Shown here: piece after piece, positions 24,229 to 33,426 of the stretch
Layout: each line of letters starts with the position of its first letter
Position numbering within the stretch: the stretch's first letter is position 1
Source of the DNA: Lachnospiraceae bacterium
Lineage (GTDB): Bacteria > Bacillota > Clostridia > Lachnospirales > Lachnospiraceae
Reading direction: 5' to 3'
DNA length: 64,000 nucleotides
Assembly (NCBI GenBank): GCA_011959285.1
Contig: BLLW01000007.1
Span: 1-64,000, forward strand
The notes under the pieces: generated by a model
Seen by the model: only the letters and a program-made list of their open reading frames with translations
Told to the model about the DNA's origin: nothing
Database searches by the model: none
Translations under genes and position numbers: made by a program

Positions 24229-25314
24229 TTAAAAAGCAATCAGTCCATGGGTCAATGCTATGTAAAGAAGCACATAAACTCCTCCGGGCACACAGCTTAA
24301 AGCGCCCTTAATCAAAATCCCCAGCTTTCTCTCCCTAATGGCAAACAGCAAAGAAAAGCCTGCCGTCATCAGACAGCTGAGCAAAATGGCAAGGGAACTG
24401 CTGGCTCCCCCTGCAAAGTTCAGACAGGCAAGCAGAAGCCAAAAGCCCTTCTTGCCGGTATTTTTCTCCTCCATCAGACATAAGAAAATCCAGATGACTG
24501 CCGGTATCACAAAATTGCCTGCAAAGGACTTTCCCTGCCAGGTCCTGGTCAGAAAGAAGGTTTCCGTGGTATAAATAGAAATATTTCCGAACATCTGCCA
24601 CAAAGCAATCAGTACCAGAAACATGGGCAGAAGCTCTTTTTTTTCCTTCAAAAGTTCCTTTCCAAGATGACAATACAGAATATAGGTCAGCGGAATCAGT
24701 ATAAGAGGCGCCACACTGTGACATATAATCGTCGCATGAATGCCGCTCATGCTCCCAATATAAGCCTCCCAGATTGGGAAAAGCGCCAGACAGTGGCGCA
24801 CATCGAGAGGCGCGCTCCGCCCCGTATAAGGATTTACCCGATATAAAGTATCAATCTGCTGGGCAATCACCGCCTGTGCCCCGTAATAGGCATCATCCCC
24901 GTCAAAGGATGCCTGCGCAAAAGACATGTACAGTTGAACCCCCACAATCACGAAAAACAGAATCAGCACGATTTTTTCTTCCACAGATTTATCTTTGAAA
25001 GAAGAAATCACCCGGAAATTCAATTCATACCCATTTTTCCTTCCCCGCCATGTGACGAAAATCCCCGCCGCCGCGCACAGCACCGTTATGGGCGTAAATA
25101 AATTCCTAAAAACGGTAAACCCATTATAAACCACCAGAAGAACCACCGGTATTCCCACCAATTCCAGCACCGTAAATAAAATAATATATCCCGCTGCCAG
25201 AACTGCCCCCGGCGTCCGAAAACGTTTTTCAAGCAAAGGCATTGGCAAGAGTCCCATACAAAAGGGAATTGCCACCAGCCATAGGATTAAGCTAATTATT
25301 TTCAGCACCACCAT
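24229..25314 (-). CDS. DUF6077-like polytopic membrane protein (N-terminal half)
   Basis: A 361-residue, very hydrophobic protein with about nine membrane segments. After the fourth segment an extracellular loop has FDGDDAYYGAQAVIAQ (near 137-152). An acidic pair after an early segment is where GT-C glycosyltransferases keep their catalytic Asp, so this may be the active half of a two-subunit GT-C enzyme using a polyprenyl-phosphate sugar. It ends without the usual soluble C-terminal part, which the next gene appears to provide 18 bases downstream. Function is inferred. Confidence 0.78.
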   Translation of the reverse strand: MVVLKIISLILWLVAIPFCMGLLPMPLLEKRFRTPGAVLAAGYIILFTVLELVGIPVVLLVVYNGFTVFRNLFTPITVLCAAAGIFVTWRGRKNGYELNFRVISSFKDKSVEEKIVLILFFVIVGVQLYMSFAQASFDGDDAYYGAQAVIAQQIDTLYRVNPYTGRSAPLDVRHCLALFPIWEAYIGSMSGIHATIICHSVAPLILIPLTYILYCHLGKELLKEKKELLPMFLVLIALWQMFGNISIYTTETFFLTRTWQGKSFAGNFVIPAVIWIFLCLMEEKNTGKKGFWLLLACLNFAGGASSSLAILLSCLMTAGFSLLFAIRERKLGILIKGALSCVPGGVYVLLYIALTHGLIAF

Positions 25315-25331
25315 CTGCCTTCTCCTCTCTC

Positions 25332-26885
25332 CTACTCATTTTCCCGCAGCCTGAACAAATAATACGTAAATTCCTGTCCTTCATGATACCACAACTCTTC
25401 CGATACCAGATCATATTTTTCAAAAATCACCTGCGGATAATCATTCCTTGCAATCACAAATGTGGTCTGACCTTCTTTGATATAGCGTTCCTGTTCCTCT
25501 AGCACATCGTCGATCGCCAACGTCTGGGTCTGGAACCACCTGCAGCTGGGAACAATATCGCACACCGTATAAAGCCCTGCATCCAGACACCCGATGTTAA
25601 GAAGCGTGGGATTGTCTGTCTCCTCCACGATTTCTTTGAATTTGTATAAAAATAGGTCTTCTCTCTTTTCAGACATATAAGGGATGTTCATAGAAACCGC
25701 AAAAATAATTCCAATACAAAGGACCACCGTGCCCATTCCCGCGGCTCCCGCCGCTGCTTTCCCATTTTTGATTCCCGCGCTCCTTCCTGCAAGAACATGC
25801 GCCCATATCCACTCATAAATCCTCCCCAGCAATGCAAAGCCAAGTACCGTGAACACTGCCAATGGAAATGCATAATAAGGAAGCTCCGAGCCTCCCACAT
25901 AGATACCCAAAAACAGAAAAAAACAAAGTGCCAGCGTGTTAAAACGCGCCAAGAATTTTTTCCCTCTGCCAAGTATATTCCATAGCACACCGGGTATCAG
26001 AAAGCAGAAATAAATCATATTCTTTCGGATGACCCAATAGAGCAGCTTGCTTAGGCCATAAATCCGATCAAACAACCCCGGACCTTCCCCATTTAAATTG
26101 CTATACACAAATACGTTGATATGCACATATCCCCAATACCATTCGTACAGCCCATGATTCCATGCAAAATAAATCACCCAGGGAAGAAACGGAATCACCA
26201 TGCCTGCCAAAAAAACGAGACACCCTTTGACTGCCCCCAGGAAATCTTTTTGAACCAGAAAGGAAAAAGCAATGCACATCATCCATGCAAAGAAAAATCC
26301 AAGGACGGTGAATTTAATATTTGCCACCATTCCTGCCAGGATTCCGTTAATCAAGATGGTCTTCCATCCCATCGCTTCCTTCGGATATCGATTTTGAAAA
26401 TAATCCAGCGAAAAATATAAGCCCCAGATTAAAAAGGGGAAACAGACTTCCTCCGCGCTCCCTCCCCAGTAAAAGCTGAAGGAACTTACAATAACCGCAA
26501 GGACCAGCGGACTTAAGATGAGTGCTGTGGTTTTCTTTACATAAAGCTGCAGGATCCTGCAGATGCCGAACAAGTCAAATGCGGCAAGGATTACCTCAAA
26601 AAAGAAGACCCCTATAAAGGTGGTATTCGATATGAGATAGCACAGCCCATAAAAAAAGTACAGATACATTCCCTTTTGATCGAACACATCCCGGTAGGGC
26701 ATCTTTCCGTTAAAAAGCGCTTTCCCAACAGAAAAATAGCTGTTGGCATCATTCCAGTTATTGCATGGATATAAAAAGGAAGAGCGGGTGGCAACCATCA
26801 TAATCAGAAATACTGATAAAATCAAATACACTGCTGCCACAATACGCCCGTTCCTTAAAACCGATTCTTCTCTTCTTTCAGACAT
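25332..26885 (-). CDS. GT-C fold membrane glycosyltransferase-like protein
   Basis: A 517-residue protein with about 11 membrane segments and an extracellular C-terminal domain of about 110 residues. The first outer loop has CNNWNDANSYFSVGKALFNG followed by PYRDVFDQKGMYLYF, a layout like the GT39/ArnT class with an Asp just outside the first helix. It would use lipid-linked sugar to decorate a polymer outside the membrane. It lies nine bases downstream of DUF4956-A, so it is translated with cassette A. No family-level sugar assignment is possible. Confidence 0.82.
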   Translation of the reverse strand: MSERREESVLRNGRIVAAVYLILSVFLIMMVATRSSFLYPCNNWNDANSYFSVGKALFNGKMPYRDVFDQKGMYLYFFYGLCYLISNTTFIGVFFFEVILAAFDLFGICRILQLYVKKTTALILSPLVLAVIVSSFSFYWGGSAEEVCFPFLIWGLYFSLDYFQNRYPKEAMGWKTILINGILAGMVANIKFTVLGFFFAWMMCIAFSFLVQKDFLGAVKGCLVFLAGMVIPFLPWVIYFAWNHGLYEWYWGYVHINVFVYSNLNGEGPGLFDRIYGLSKLLYWVIRKNMIYFCFLIPGVLWNILGRGKKFLARFNTLALCFFLFLGIYVGGSELPYYAFPLAVFTVLGFALLGRIYEWIWAHVLAGRSAGIKNGKAAAGAAGMGTVVLCIGIIFAVSMNIPYMSEKREDLFLYKFKEIVEETDNPTLLNIGCLDAGLYTVCDIVPSCRWFQTQTLAIDDVLEEQERYIKEGQTTFVIARNDYPQVIFEKYDLVSEELWYHEGQEFTYYLFRLRENE

Positions 26886-26894
26886 GATTACTCC

Positions 26895-27569
26895 CTAACC
26901 TTTTACTTCTCCGTCATGTGCAAGAAGGGATACCGCCGTGATTCCCTTCATTCCGGAAAGCCTGTCCACAAGTTCCTTCTCCTTTCCTGCCTTTACCTCT
27001 AAAATTAGGTCCATGCCGTCCTTCGTAATGTTTTTTGATTTCAGCTTGTATGCCCCCGCCAGTTTCTTTACTGTGTCTGTAATCTCATCTTCCACTTCTT
27101 TCGTATCCGCATTGATGATCAGAAGATAAGGACTTATTCTAGCCGGAAGCATATCCAGAATCAAAATGCCCACCGTTACTAAAACGGCAAGGATAATGGC
27201 AATCTTATAGAGTCCGGCTCCGCAGATGATCCCTGTCCCGATTGACCAGAATAAGAACAAAAGATCCATAGGGTCCTTAATTGCCGTCCTGAATCTCACG
27301 ATGGAGAGCGCGCCCACCATACCTAAGGAAATCACAATGCTTGACTGCATGGCAAGAATAATCCCCGCCGTCACCACGGAAATAATCGCCATGGAGACGT
27401 TAAAGTTCTTAAAGTAAAAGGCACTCTTGGTTATCTTTTTATATACGAAAAAGATATATACCGCAATCAAGAACGTAATCAGCAGCGTCGTTATGATTTT
27501 TGCCGTTGACAGGTCTGCATAAGAAAACCCTTCTAAAACTGATTTTTTAATTACATCACTAAAATTCAT
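26895..27569 (-). CDS. DUF4956 membrane protein (cassette A)
   Basis: A 224-residue protein with four predicted membrane segments (about 25-42, 55-75, 78-95, 105-135) and a cytoplasmic ferredoxin-like C-terminal domain (about 145-224). The conserved core is GMVGALSIVRFRTAIKDPMDL followed by FWSIGTGIICG. The function of DUF4956 is not established to my knowledge; the charged RFRTA..K loop between helices suggests it handles an anion such as phosphate, which is inference. RBS GGAGG is strong. It follows VTC-A by 23 bases. Two near-equal-length paralogues occur at 29966 and 38169. Confidence 0.93.
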   Translation of the reverse strand: MNFSDVIKKSVLEGFSYADLSTAKIITTLLITFLIAVYIFFVYKKITKSAFYFKNFNVSMAIISVVTAGIILAMQSSIVISLGMVGALSIVRFRTAIKDPMDLLFLFWSIGTGIICGAGLYKIAIILAVLVTVGILILDMLPARISPYLLIINADTKEVEDEITDTVKKLAGAYKLKSKNITKDGMDLILEVKAGKEKELVDRLSGMKGITAVSLLAHDGEVKG

Positions 27570-27592
27570 GAAATTCCTCCGTTCTTGTACCT

Positions 27593-28273
27593 CTAATTCT
27601 GTTTATAATTTCTGGCATAATAATATTTTGAAAATGCAGTTCGCTGTAATACACTGATTTCCAACGCCTGTGCAATGTATTCAGGAAGCAATTCATCATA
27701 TTTCACTTCCAGCACATGATTTCCCTTAGGCAGAAGCGGCACTGCCATGATCTTCTTATCTAAAAAATGCCCTATCGCTTCACTGCCGCTTATATTTTTG
27801 TCGAAAGTGACTCTCACATTGCCTCTTGGTTCCACAAAAGCACATCTCTCATACTCCACCACCGTTACAGGCTTCATGCCGCTCATTTTCATTTCGGCAT
27901 ACAATTCCTTCTCCAGTTCTGCACTGTCCGGCGCCAGAAGCGGCGCTCTGCCGGACATATAAAGCAGGCAGTCCTTTCTGGAAATCTCCCTGCTGACCTT
28001 CCTAGTCATGCCCCGGCATTTGATTTTCTTTTCCAGCTTGATTACCCCATCATTTCCGTCGTAAATGCGGATCCGGTACTTTCTCCTGTTGTCGATACCG
28101 TTCTCGTTTTCCTCCATGCAGGAATTGCCGAAATCATCAAAATACAGGCTCCGCACCGTATAAATGCCATCTTTTTGATGAAGATCCTGCCGCATCAGCA
28201 GCTTCAGCCGATAGCGTATCATTTCCAACTGCGCATCTGAGACCAGAAATTTCAATTCATGCCTATAGTCCAT
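27593..28273 (-). CDS. VTC-domain polyphosphate polymerase-like protein (cassette A)
   Basis: A 226-residue single-domain triphosphate-tunnel protein. The tunnel residues are in order: YRHELKF (3-9), RSLYFDD, RKYRIRIY, KLEKKIK, RVTFD, LEVKYDE and the C-terminal FSKYYYAR. In yeast Vtc4 this domain makes polyphosphate from ATP; all the basic and acidic tunnel positions appear kept, so catalysis is plausible. There is no membrane segment, so it should act in the cytoplasm, perhaps at DUF4956. Its RBS lies within the last codons of CotH-A, five bases upstream, indicating coupled translation. Confidence 0.93.
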   Translation of the reverse strand: MDYRHELKFLVSDAQLEMIRYRLKLLMRQDLHQKDGIYTVRSLYFDDFGNSCMEENENGIDNRRKYRIRIYDGNDGVIKLEKKIKCRGMTRKVSREISRKDCLLYMSGRAPLLAPDSAELEKELYAEMKMSGMKPVTVVEYERCAFVEPRGNVRVTFDKNISGSEAIGHFLDKKIMAVPLLPKGNHVLEVKYDELLPEYIAQALEISVLQRTAFSKYYYARNYKQN

Positions 28274-28278
28274 GCGTC

Positions 28279-29826
28279 TTACCTCATCCGTCCAATATAA
28301 CTGTCCAAAAAGTCGATTCTCTTGTCAATATATTCATAAATATATTCGTCCCGCCAGTATTCGCCCTTAGGCGGCCACTTTTGGCGGTTCCTCACATATG
28401 CCCCTGATGAATAAAGGTATGCATATTCCGCATCCACTTTTGCGTACAGAGCTTCTTTCGTAATAATGCTTTTCCTAAGCTCCTGCCATCTTTCAGCCAT
28501 CAAAGCGCCGATTTCCCCATGATTTCGTTCATACAACGCTTCCATATCCGGAGTCCAGCCGCCTGTACTGTCAAAGTTCTTTTCCTGGAACAGATTGAAA
28601 TTACAATTGATGTCATCAATCCACGAATTTCCCCACGTCATGTTAAGATCCCATGGAATCTTAATGAACTGATAGCTGCCATCCGACTGGTAGTCGGCAT
28701 AGAAATAAACATTCTTCATAATATTATCCATACCGCATGTAAGCAGGTTAAACAAATTATAGTCGACTGCATTTTCTATATTAAGAATTGCCTTTGCAGA
28801 TTCGTAATCCGAAATTTCGCCAAAACAGAACATAGAAGTCCACTGACGCAGCGGATTCCAATCCTCCATCTCAAAATCCTTAGGATATTTTAAGACAAAC
28901 ACCGGGTTCATCTCCCCTGTGAGTTCCTCATAAAAATCCTCTTCTCCGGGATTGACCTGATCACGGCACTTGTACAAAATATCCTGCTTTCCCAAATGCA
29001 GCGCTTTCTTATCGATTCGCTCTGAAAGTCCATATACGCCGAGGTACGTATCATCAATAAATAATTCCACATACTCCATGTGGATTCCCTCATCATAATC
29101 CACATGATTGTCCTCCGCAATCTCCTGCCACACCTCATAGGACAATTTATTGTGAATCAATCCTTCATCATCGTAAAGTCCATGCAAAATCCAATCGTCA
29201 TCCTTTCGCATCCCCAACAAAGAATATTTTTTGTCAGTAAGTGTCAGCCGGTAACTGGATTTCTCATAATTCAGCGTTGTTGCTCCTCTTAAATGCCAGG
29301 AGCATGCTGCCCTTTGATACTGCGATGCGCTGTGGTACTGATCATAGACCCACATATCGCCCGTCATGATTCCTTCTTCATCCGCTTCCACTGCTGTGGT
29401 GATAGATGCAACAGGCATTCCTGTGAAATATACATTATACATCCAGCAGCTTGTATCCCTGACCCAGAACAGATGGAGCATTTTGCTCTCCCTAAGCGTA
29501 CCCTCCTTGTCCTCCAGTGCCTCATCCTGCATAAAATATAGCTTCCCGTCTGGCACCTGCAAAGTGCCGTCAAAGTTCTTTTGGGATAAATCCTGGGGAA
29601 TCAGCAACAGATTCATCTCGCTGTCATAGGCAATCTCTCCTCCGTCTAATGTGATTTCCGATTCCATATAGACATCTTCTTTTCCTTCGCACAAAGCATT
29701 TATTTCTTCCACAGGAAGCACCTCTGCTCCCATCACACTTGTGCTTAGCTTGTCTGCTATTCTGCCGCTCATCAAGTAAATGCCCAAAAACATTACAGAA
29801 AATACAATCATCCAGATTTTTTTCAT
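28279..29826 (-). CDS. CotH-family kinase, membrane-anchored (cassette A)
   Basis: A 515-residue protein with an N-terminal signal anchor (about 4-20) and an extracellular CotH domain. Markers are HLRGATTLNYEKSSYRL (178-193; the RG..T and K of the nucleotide-binding region), EYVELFIDDTYLGVYGLSERID (251-272), the catalytic-loop-like MDN..KN (366-372, Asp367) and the metal motif PWDLN (391-395, Asp393). CotH of Bacillus phosphorylates spore-coat CotB; extracellular members like this have no known target. A 70-residue beta-rich section precedes the kinase. It is the first gene of an operon reaching to 20673. Confidence 0.92.
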   Translation of the reverse strand: MKKIWMIVFSVMFLGIYLMSGRIADKLSTSVMGAEVLPVEEINALCEGKEDVYMESEITLDGGEIAYDSEMNLLLIPQDLSQKNFDGTLQVPDGKLYFMQDEALEDKEGTLRESKMLHLFWVRDTSCWMYNVYFTGMPVASITTAVEADEEGIMTGDMWVYDQYHSASQYQRAACSWHLRGATTLNYEKSSYRLTLTDKKYSLLGMRKDDDWILHGLYDDEGLIHNKLSYEVWQEIAEDNHVDYDEGIHMEYVELFIDDTYLGVYGLSERIDKKALHLGKQDILYKCRDQVNPGEEDFYEELTGEMNPVFVLKYPKDFEMEDWNPLRQWTSMFCFGEISDYESAKAILNIENAVDYNLFNLLTCGMDNIMKNVYFYADYQSDGSYQFIKIPWDLNMTWGNSWIDDINCNFNLFQEKNFDSTGGWTPDMEALYERNHGEIGALMAERWQELRKSIITKEALYAKVDAEYAYLYSSGAYVRNRQKWPPKGEYWRDEYIYEYIDKRIDFLDSYIGRMR

Positions 29827-29899
29827 TTTATGTCAGCCTTTCAAGTAAGTCAACTGTATCCGGTTTCCGTTTCCTTTCATTCTACACCAATTTCTCCAT

Positions 29900-29913
29900 A
29901 GATACTAGTATCT
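29900..29913. promoter_or_regulatory. 14-bp palindrome upstream of cassette A
   Basis: AGATACTAGTATCT is a perfect palindrome about 75 bases before the CotH-A start, in the only gap before this operon (29827-29965). On the minus strand a TAGAAT lies downstream as a possible -10. It could be an operator; no regulator is identified. Confidence 0.35.
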
Positions 29914-29965
29914 CTTCTTTATTCCGGATTTCTGTCCCCCTGTCTCAATTTTTCGTTGTTATATA

Positions 29966-30640
29966 TTATAAAACATCATCAGAATCATATTCCATTAATG
30001 AAAAGCGTTCTACCATTTCTGCCTGCTCCAGATTGCATGCCAAGTTTCCCGCCTCTTTCACCACGATTTCAAAGACGTAATCCATCCCTTTTTCCGTATA
30101 ATTTCTGCTTTTTACTCGATACCTCTTTGCGCATTTCTCCAGCAGTGTTCTAAGGTTTTCTTCCTCCTGTGCCGACTTGCAATGCACCACCAGAATATGC
30201 GACTTCATCCGCTTATTCACATGACCAAGAATGACCAGCGCAACTGTCGCCACAAGCGACGTGATTACTGCCATCTCATATAACTGACAGCCACAGGTGA
30301 TTCCTGTATGAAGGGACCAAAGAATGAAAATCAAATCCACCGGATCCTTCACCGCTGTTCTGAATCGGATAATCGCCAAAGCCCCTATTGTTCCCAAAGT
30401 TATCACCAGATTGGACTGAAGGCAAAGAATAATTGTGGATATAAAAAGCGGAAGTACCGCAATGCTGATATTGAATGCCTTATTGTATAGGGAACGATGC
30501 AGGACTGCCTGGTAAACAATAAACTCATACACCGCCAGTATACCTGCTACGACAAGCACCGCTAATACTGCCGATGTGGAAATCTCCTGATTTTGTAAGC
30601 TGTTCATAATTTGATTGGCTAACGCCTGAATAAGACCCAT
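29966..30640 (-). CDS. DUF4956 membrane protein (cassette B)
   Basis: A 224-residue paralogue of DUF4956-A. Four membrane segments are followed by a soluble C-terminal domain. The conserved core reads LGTIGALAIIRFRTAVKDPVDL then LWSLHTGITCG. It is clearly more diverged from A and C than those are from each other (for example LGTIGA in place of LGMVGA). RBS AAGGAG lies eight bases upstream. It follows CotH-B by 57 bases and is the last gene of cassette B. Confidence 0.93.
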   Translation of the reverse strand: MGLIQALANQIMNSLQNQEISTSAVLAVLVVAGILAVYEFIVYQAVLHRSLYNKAFNISIAVLPLFISTIILCLQSNLVITLGTIGALAIIRFRTAVKDPVDLIFILWSLHTGITCGCQLYEMAVITSLVATVALVILGHVNKRMKSHILVVHCKSAQEEENLRTLLEKCAKRYRVKSRNYTEKGMDYVFEIVVKEAGNLACNLEQAEMVERFSLMEYDSDDVL

Positions 30641-30697
30641 TTTCCCTTCTCCTTATGTGATTTACTATACTCCCAGTACCGCCTGCCCTTGGGCGGC

Positions 30698-32422
30698 TTA
30701 AGGTTTTGCCCTGTAACTATTCAAAATCGGTTCAAGGCAGATTTTTCGTTTATAAAAAAAATCCTTCAATTCCTCAATTTCCCTGTCAAAAGATGCCAGA
30801 GAGTCATCATTATAAAAACGCCTGTCATTTTCCCGCATCGCCTCAGCCATAAAACTTCTATAATCATCAAGCTTTTTTTCCATAGCTTCCGCCTCAAATA
30901 CGGTATCAGACAGTTCTTCTATCCTACTGATCAACTGGCTCTTGAAAGTATCATTTGTCATCAGATTTTTAAACATATCATCATTACTCATCGCCCAACT
31001 TATGGAGTCAAGTTCTGGATAGAAGCCATAAGAATTCATATCAAATACCATCCATCTCCATTTTCCGTCTCCGTATACACCGTCTTCTTCTTTTTTTACT
31101 CTCCAGCAGGCATAATTCTCTGATGGCCAGTCGATTGTTCTCGCCGAATAAAGCATAACCGCCATATAATCAATATAGCTTTCCATATCAATCATCCGAC
31201 ACACCTTATCATAATTTTCATCCTTCGTCAAATCGCTCTCCGAACAGAATTTCACCATGTTTCCATAATATTTATAGTCCTCTTCTTCCCCTTCTGCCAG
31301 TTCCAACGCTTTGACCATAATCAAATTATCTTTATTTACACCATAATAATATTCCAGATAACGCGCATCATATTTTTCACATATCCAATAAACACCCCAA
31401 TATTCCCCGTTCAAAAACATGACACACGGTCTATAATTCAATGCCGAAACATTTAAATCCTTGATTGCAGTACTGACCAGCCAGTCCTTTGCTTTCGTCC
31501 TCACATCATTACCGCCCTGAAAGACCGTCATGGCTGACGGCTGATACCCTGTTCCAAAAAGATCTGCTTCAAAAACTTTATTTCCGTCATATTCTTTTCT
31601 GGCATATAGATTCAGGCTCTTGGGATTATACGCCCTGGTGCTTGTCCCATGAATGCGAATGCCGCATTCTTGTTCAAAAACAGGTTCTCCTGTTGCGTCA
31701 AAAAACTGGCATACCGCCTTTCTTTCCCATTTTATCCCTCTATTCTTGTAATTTGCAAGCCACTGTGACCAATAAGCCTCACGAAAAATATAAATTCCCT
31801 GATTCCTGTATTCATTTACATAATCATCATACTCTTTGCCAGACACATAAATACCGGTTTCATAGTCAAACAGATTGGCTGGATCCGTCACAATACTGAG
31901 AGTGCTTATTCCGTCATATCCCTCCTTGTCAGAAAACCCAACAAAATAAGTCGCAGTTTTTGCATCTCTGCATTGCCCCTGTGCATCGTAAAGCGCTGCA
32001 CGTATCACAGTTGCTTTATCAATCTTATAATTCGGTGTTTCATAACCTGGGAAAGGTTCCTCAATGCTCATTTTTTCTACCGCTTCACGATCAAACGCTA
32101 CTGAGATATCGGTTCGCATGGAATAAGTATTCTCCTTCTGTGTGGCATCTGCAATCAAAATAGGCGCTTCATATTTTGCAGACTCCTGCGTTGGGATTGA
32201 ACCATCCAGCGTGTAATAAATCGTCCCTGCCCCTGCCGTCATTTCCAGTTGAAACGGCTCCTCATAAAAGCCAGATTCCCTGGAAAAAGACATTCTGAAT
32301 TTTCCATCTTCCATCACGCTTTTATCACTTTCAGCGCAAAGCCATTCCGTCACCACCGCAAAAAGCAAAAGCAATATGCTTCCTATTATAAAAATCCTGT
32401 TTTTTCTTGCATAAAACCTCAT
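30698..32422 (-). CDS. CotH-family kinase with chitobiase-C-like domain (cassette B)
   Basis: A 574-residue membrane-anchored protein (anchor about 9-25). Residues about 45-165 form a chitobiase/Fn3-type beta domain (TIYYTLDGSIPT, ATVIRAALYDAQG) known from carbohydrate-active and surface proteins. The CotH domain (about 170-574) has IRIHGTSTRAYNPKSL (255-270), MFLNGEYWGVYWICEKYD (335-352), a catalytic-loop-like IDWPSEN (430-436) and FDMN (460-463) in the metal position. The added domain suggests its target or docking site is a surface glycan or glycoprotein. The start abuts the VTC-B stop codon (TAGATG). Confidence 0.92.
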   Translation of the reverse strand: MRFYARKNRIFIIGSILLLLFAVVTEWLCAESDKSVMEDGKFRMSFSRESGFYEEPFQLEMTAGAGTIYYTLDGSIPTQESAKYEAPILIADATQKENTYSMRTDISVAFDREAVEKMSIEEPFPGYETPNYKIDKATVIRAALYDAQGQCRDAKTATYFVGFSDKEGYDGISTLSIVTDPANLFDYETGIYVSGKEYDDYVNEYRNQGIYIFREAYWSQWLANYKNRGIKWERKAVCQFFDATGEPVFEQECGIRIHGTSTRAYNPKSLNLYARKEYDGNKVFEADLFGTGYQPSAMTVFQGGNDVRTKAKDWLVSTAIKDLNVSALNYRPCVMFLNGEYWGVYWICEKYDARYLEYYYGVNKDNLIMVKALELAEGEEEDYKYYGNMVKFCSESDLTKDENYDKVCRMIDMESYIDYMAVMLYSARTIDWPSENYACWRVKKEEDGVYGDGKWRWMVFDMNSYGFYPELDSISWAMSNDDMFKNLMTNDTFKSQLISRIEELSDTVFEAEAMEKKLDDYRSFMAEAMRENDRRFYNDDSLASFDREIEELKDFFYKRKICLEPILNSYRAKP

Positions 32423-33181
32423 CTAAATACTGCTCACTTTCTTTTCCTGTAAGGCAATTCTTCCTAAATAGTATTTAGAAAAGGACTGTTGCAGGCGTAC
32501 ATCCGCTTGCAGAACTGCCTTAATATAGGATGGAAAAACTTCATCAAATTTTACTTCCAAAACATGCATCTTGCTTTCCATAATCGGCACCTTGAAATAA
32601 TCACCGTTCAAGAAGCGCCCGATTTCATCTGAAGCAGAAATATTGTAATCCAGCGTAACCCGTATATTTGCAACAGGTTCCACAAAAGCCTCCCTCTGAT
32701 AGCTGATGATTGCCTTAGGTCGAAATCCTTTTGTGACAATATCGATGCAGAACGCCTTCAGCAGATGATCCTCTGTCCCCCAGAAGACATCCATAACTTT
32801 CCCTTCCATGATGTTCTGGTATTCTTCCAAGGAAATCGCACACTTTTCTTTATGACATCCGCTGTTTTTCTTTTCCTTCTTCTCCAGCCAAAGCTTTCCT
32901 GCATAATCTCCATAATAGCGGATGCGATATTTGAACCTTTTTCCTTCACCAGACACATTATCTCTCGCGCAGGTATCCTTATAGTCATCAAAATACAGAC
33001 TTTGAATCCCGTATTTTCCGTCTTTCCCTGCATGGACATCATAATCCAATATCCCCGCAAGCCGTTCTCTAACCGAAAGCAATTCCGCTTCCTTTTCGCT
33101 ATATTTCCACTCGTTCCTATACTTAGAACCAGCATCCTTTATCTTTTCCCGTTTCAACAAGTTTCCATGTTTCTTTATCAT
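32423..33181 (-). CDS. VTC-domain polyphosphate polymerase-like protein (cassette B)
   Basis: A 252-residue triphosphate-tunnel protein with a 20-residue basic N-terminal extension not seen in copies A and C. Tunnel motifs: YRNEWKY (21-27), QSLYFDDYKD, FKYRIRYY, LWLEKKEK, RVTLDYN, LEVKFDE and FSKYYLGR. All key positions are kept. Here the VTC gene comes first, before CotH-B, unlike cassettes A and C. It is divergent from an acyltransferase gene across 245 bases. Confidence 0.92.
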   Translation of the reverse strand: MIKKHGNLLKREKIKDAGSKYRNEWKYSEKEAELLSVRERLAGILDYDVHAGKDGKYGIQSLYFDDYKDTCARDNVSGEGKRFKYRIRYYGDYAGKLWLEKKEKKNSGCHKEKCAISLEEYQNIMEGKVMDVFWGTEDHLLKAFCIDIVTKGFRPKAIISYQREAFVEPVANIRVTLDYNISASDEIGRFLNGDYFKVPIMESKMHVLEVKFDEVFPSYIKAVLQADVRLQQSFSKYYLGRIALQEKKVSSI

Positions 33182-33342
33182 AAATAATACTTTTACCTCT
33201 CTGCAGATACTTCATTCAATTGTCGGACAAAAATATGGACTTAACATTAGCATTTTATCACAAGAATCCATATAATTCCATTGCAAACTAACGGTCAAAA
33301 TGAATTTTTGTGCCAGATCAGTGGGATGTGCCACCCCACTTA

Positions 33343-33371
33343 TTGACTAACACCATGCTTATTGATATGAT
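33343..33371 (+). promoter_or_regulatory. Promoter for the acyltransferase gene
   Basis: TTGACT (33343-33348), exactly 17 bases, then TATGAT (33366-33371); each box differs from consensus by one base. It lies 55 bases before the ATG at 33427. Confidence 0.65.
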
Positions 33372-33426
33372 TATAAAGCTTTTATGTAACGAGATATTTT
33401 TCAAATCTGCAGAAAGGACAAGCAAA

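Noticed and set aside
27593-28273. Reading the VTC proteins as CYTH adenylate cyclases or thiamine triphosphatases
   Set aside because: The order of motifs (YRHELKF, SLYFDD, KYRIRIY, LEVKYDE, FSKYY) fits the VTC polymerase branch better than the HFExExE-started CYTH enzymes; the biochemical activity is still unproven.
33310-33426. N-terminal extension of the acyltransferase
   Set aside because: The promoter -10 (33366-33371) lies inside it and a good RBS precedes the ATG at 33427.
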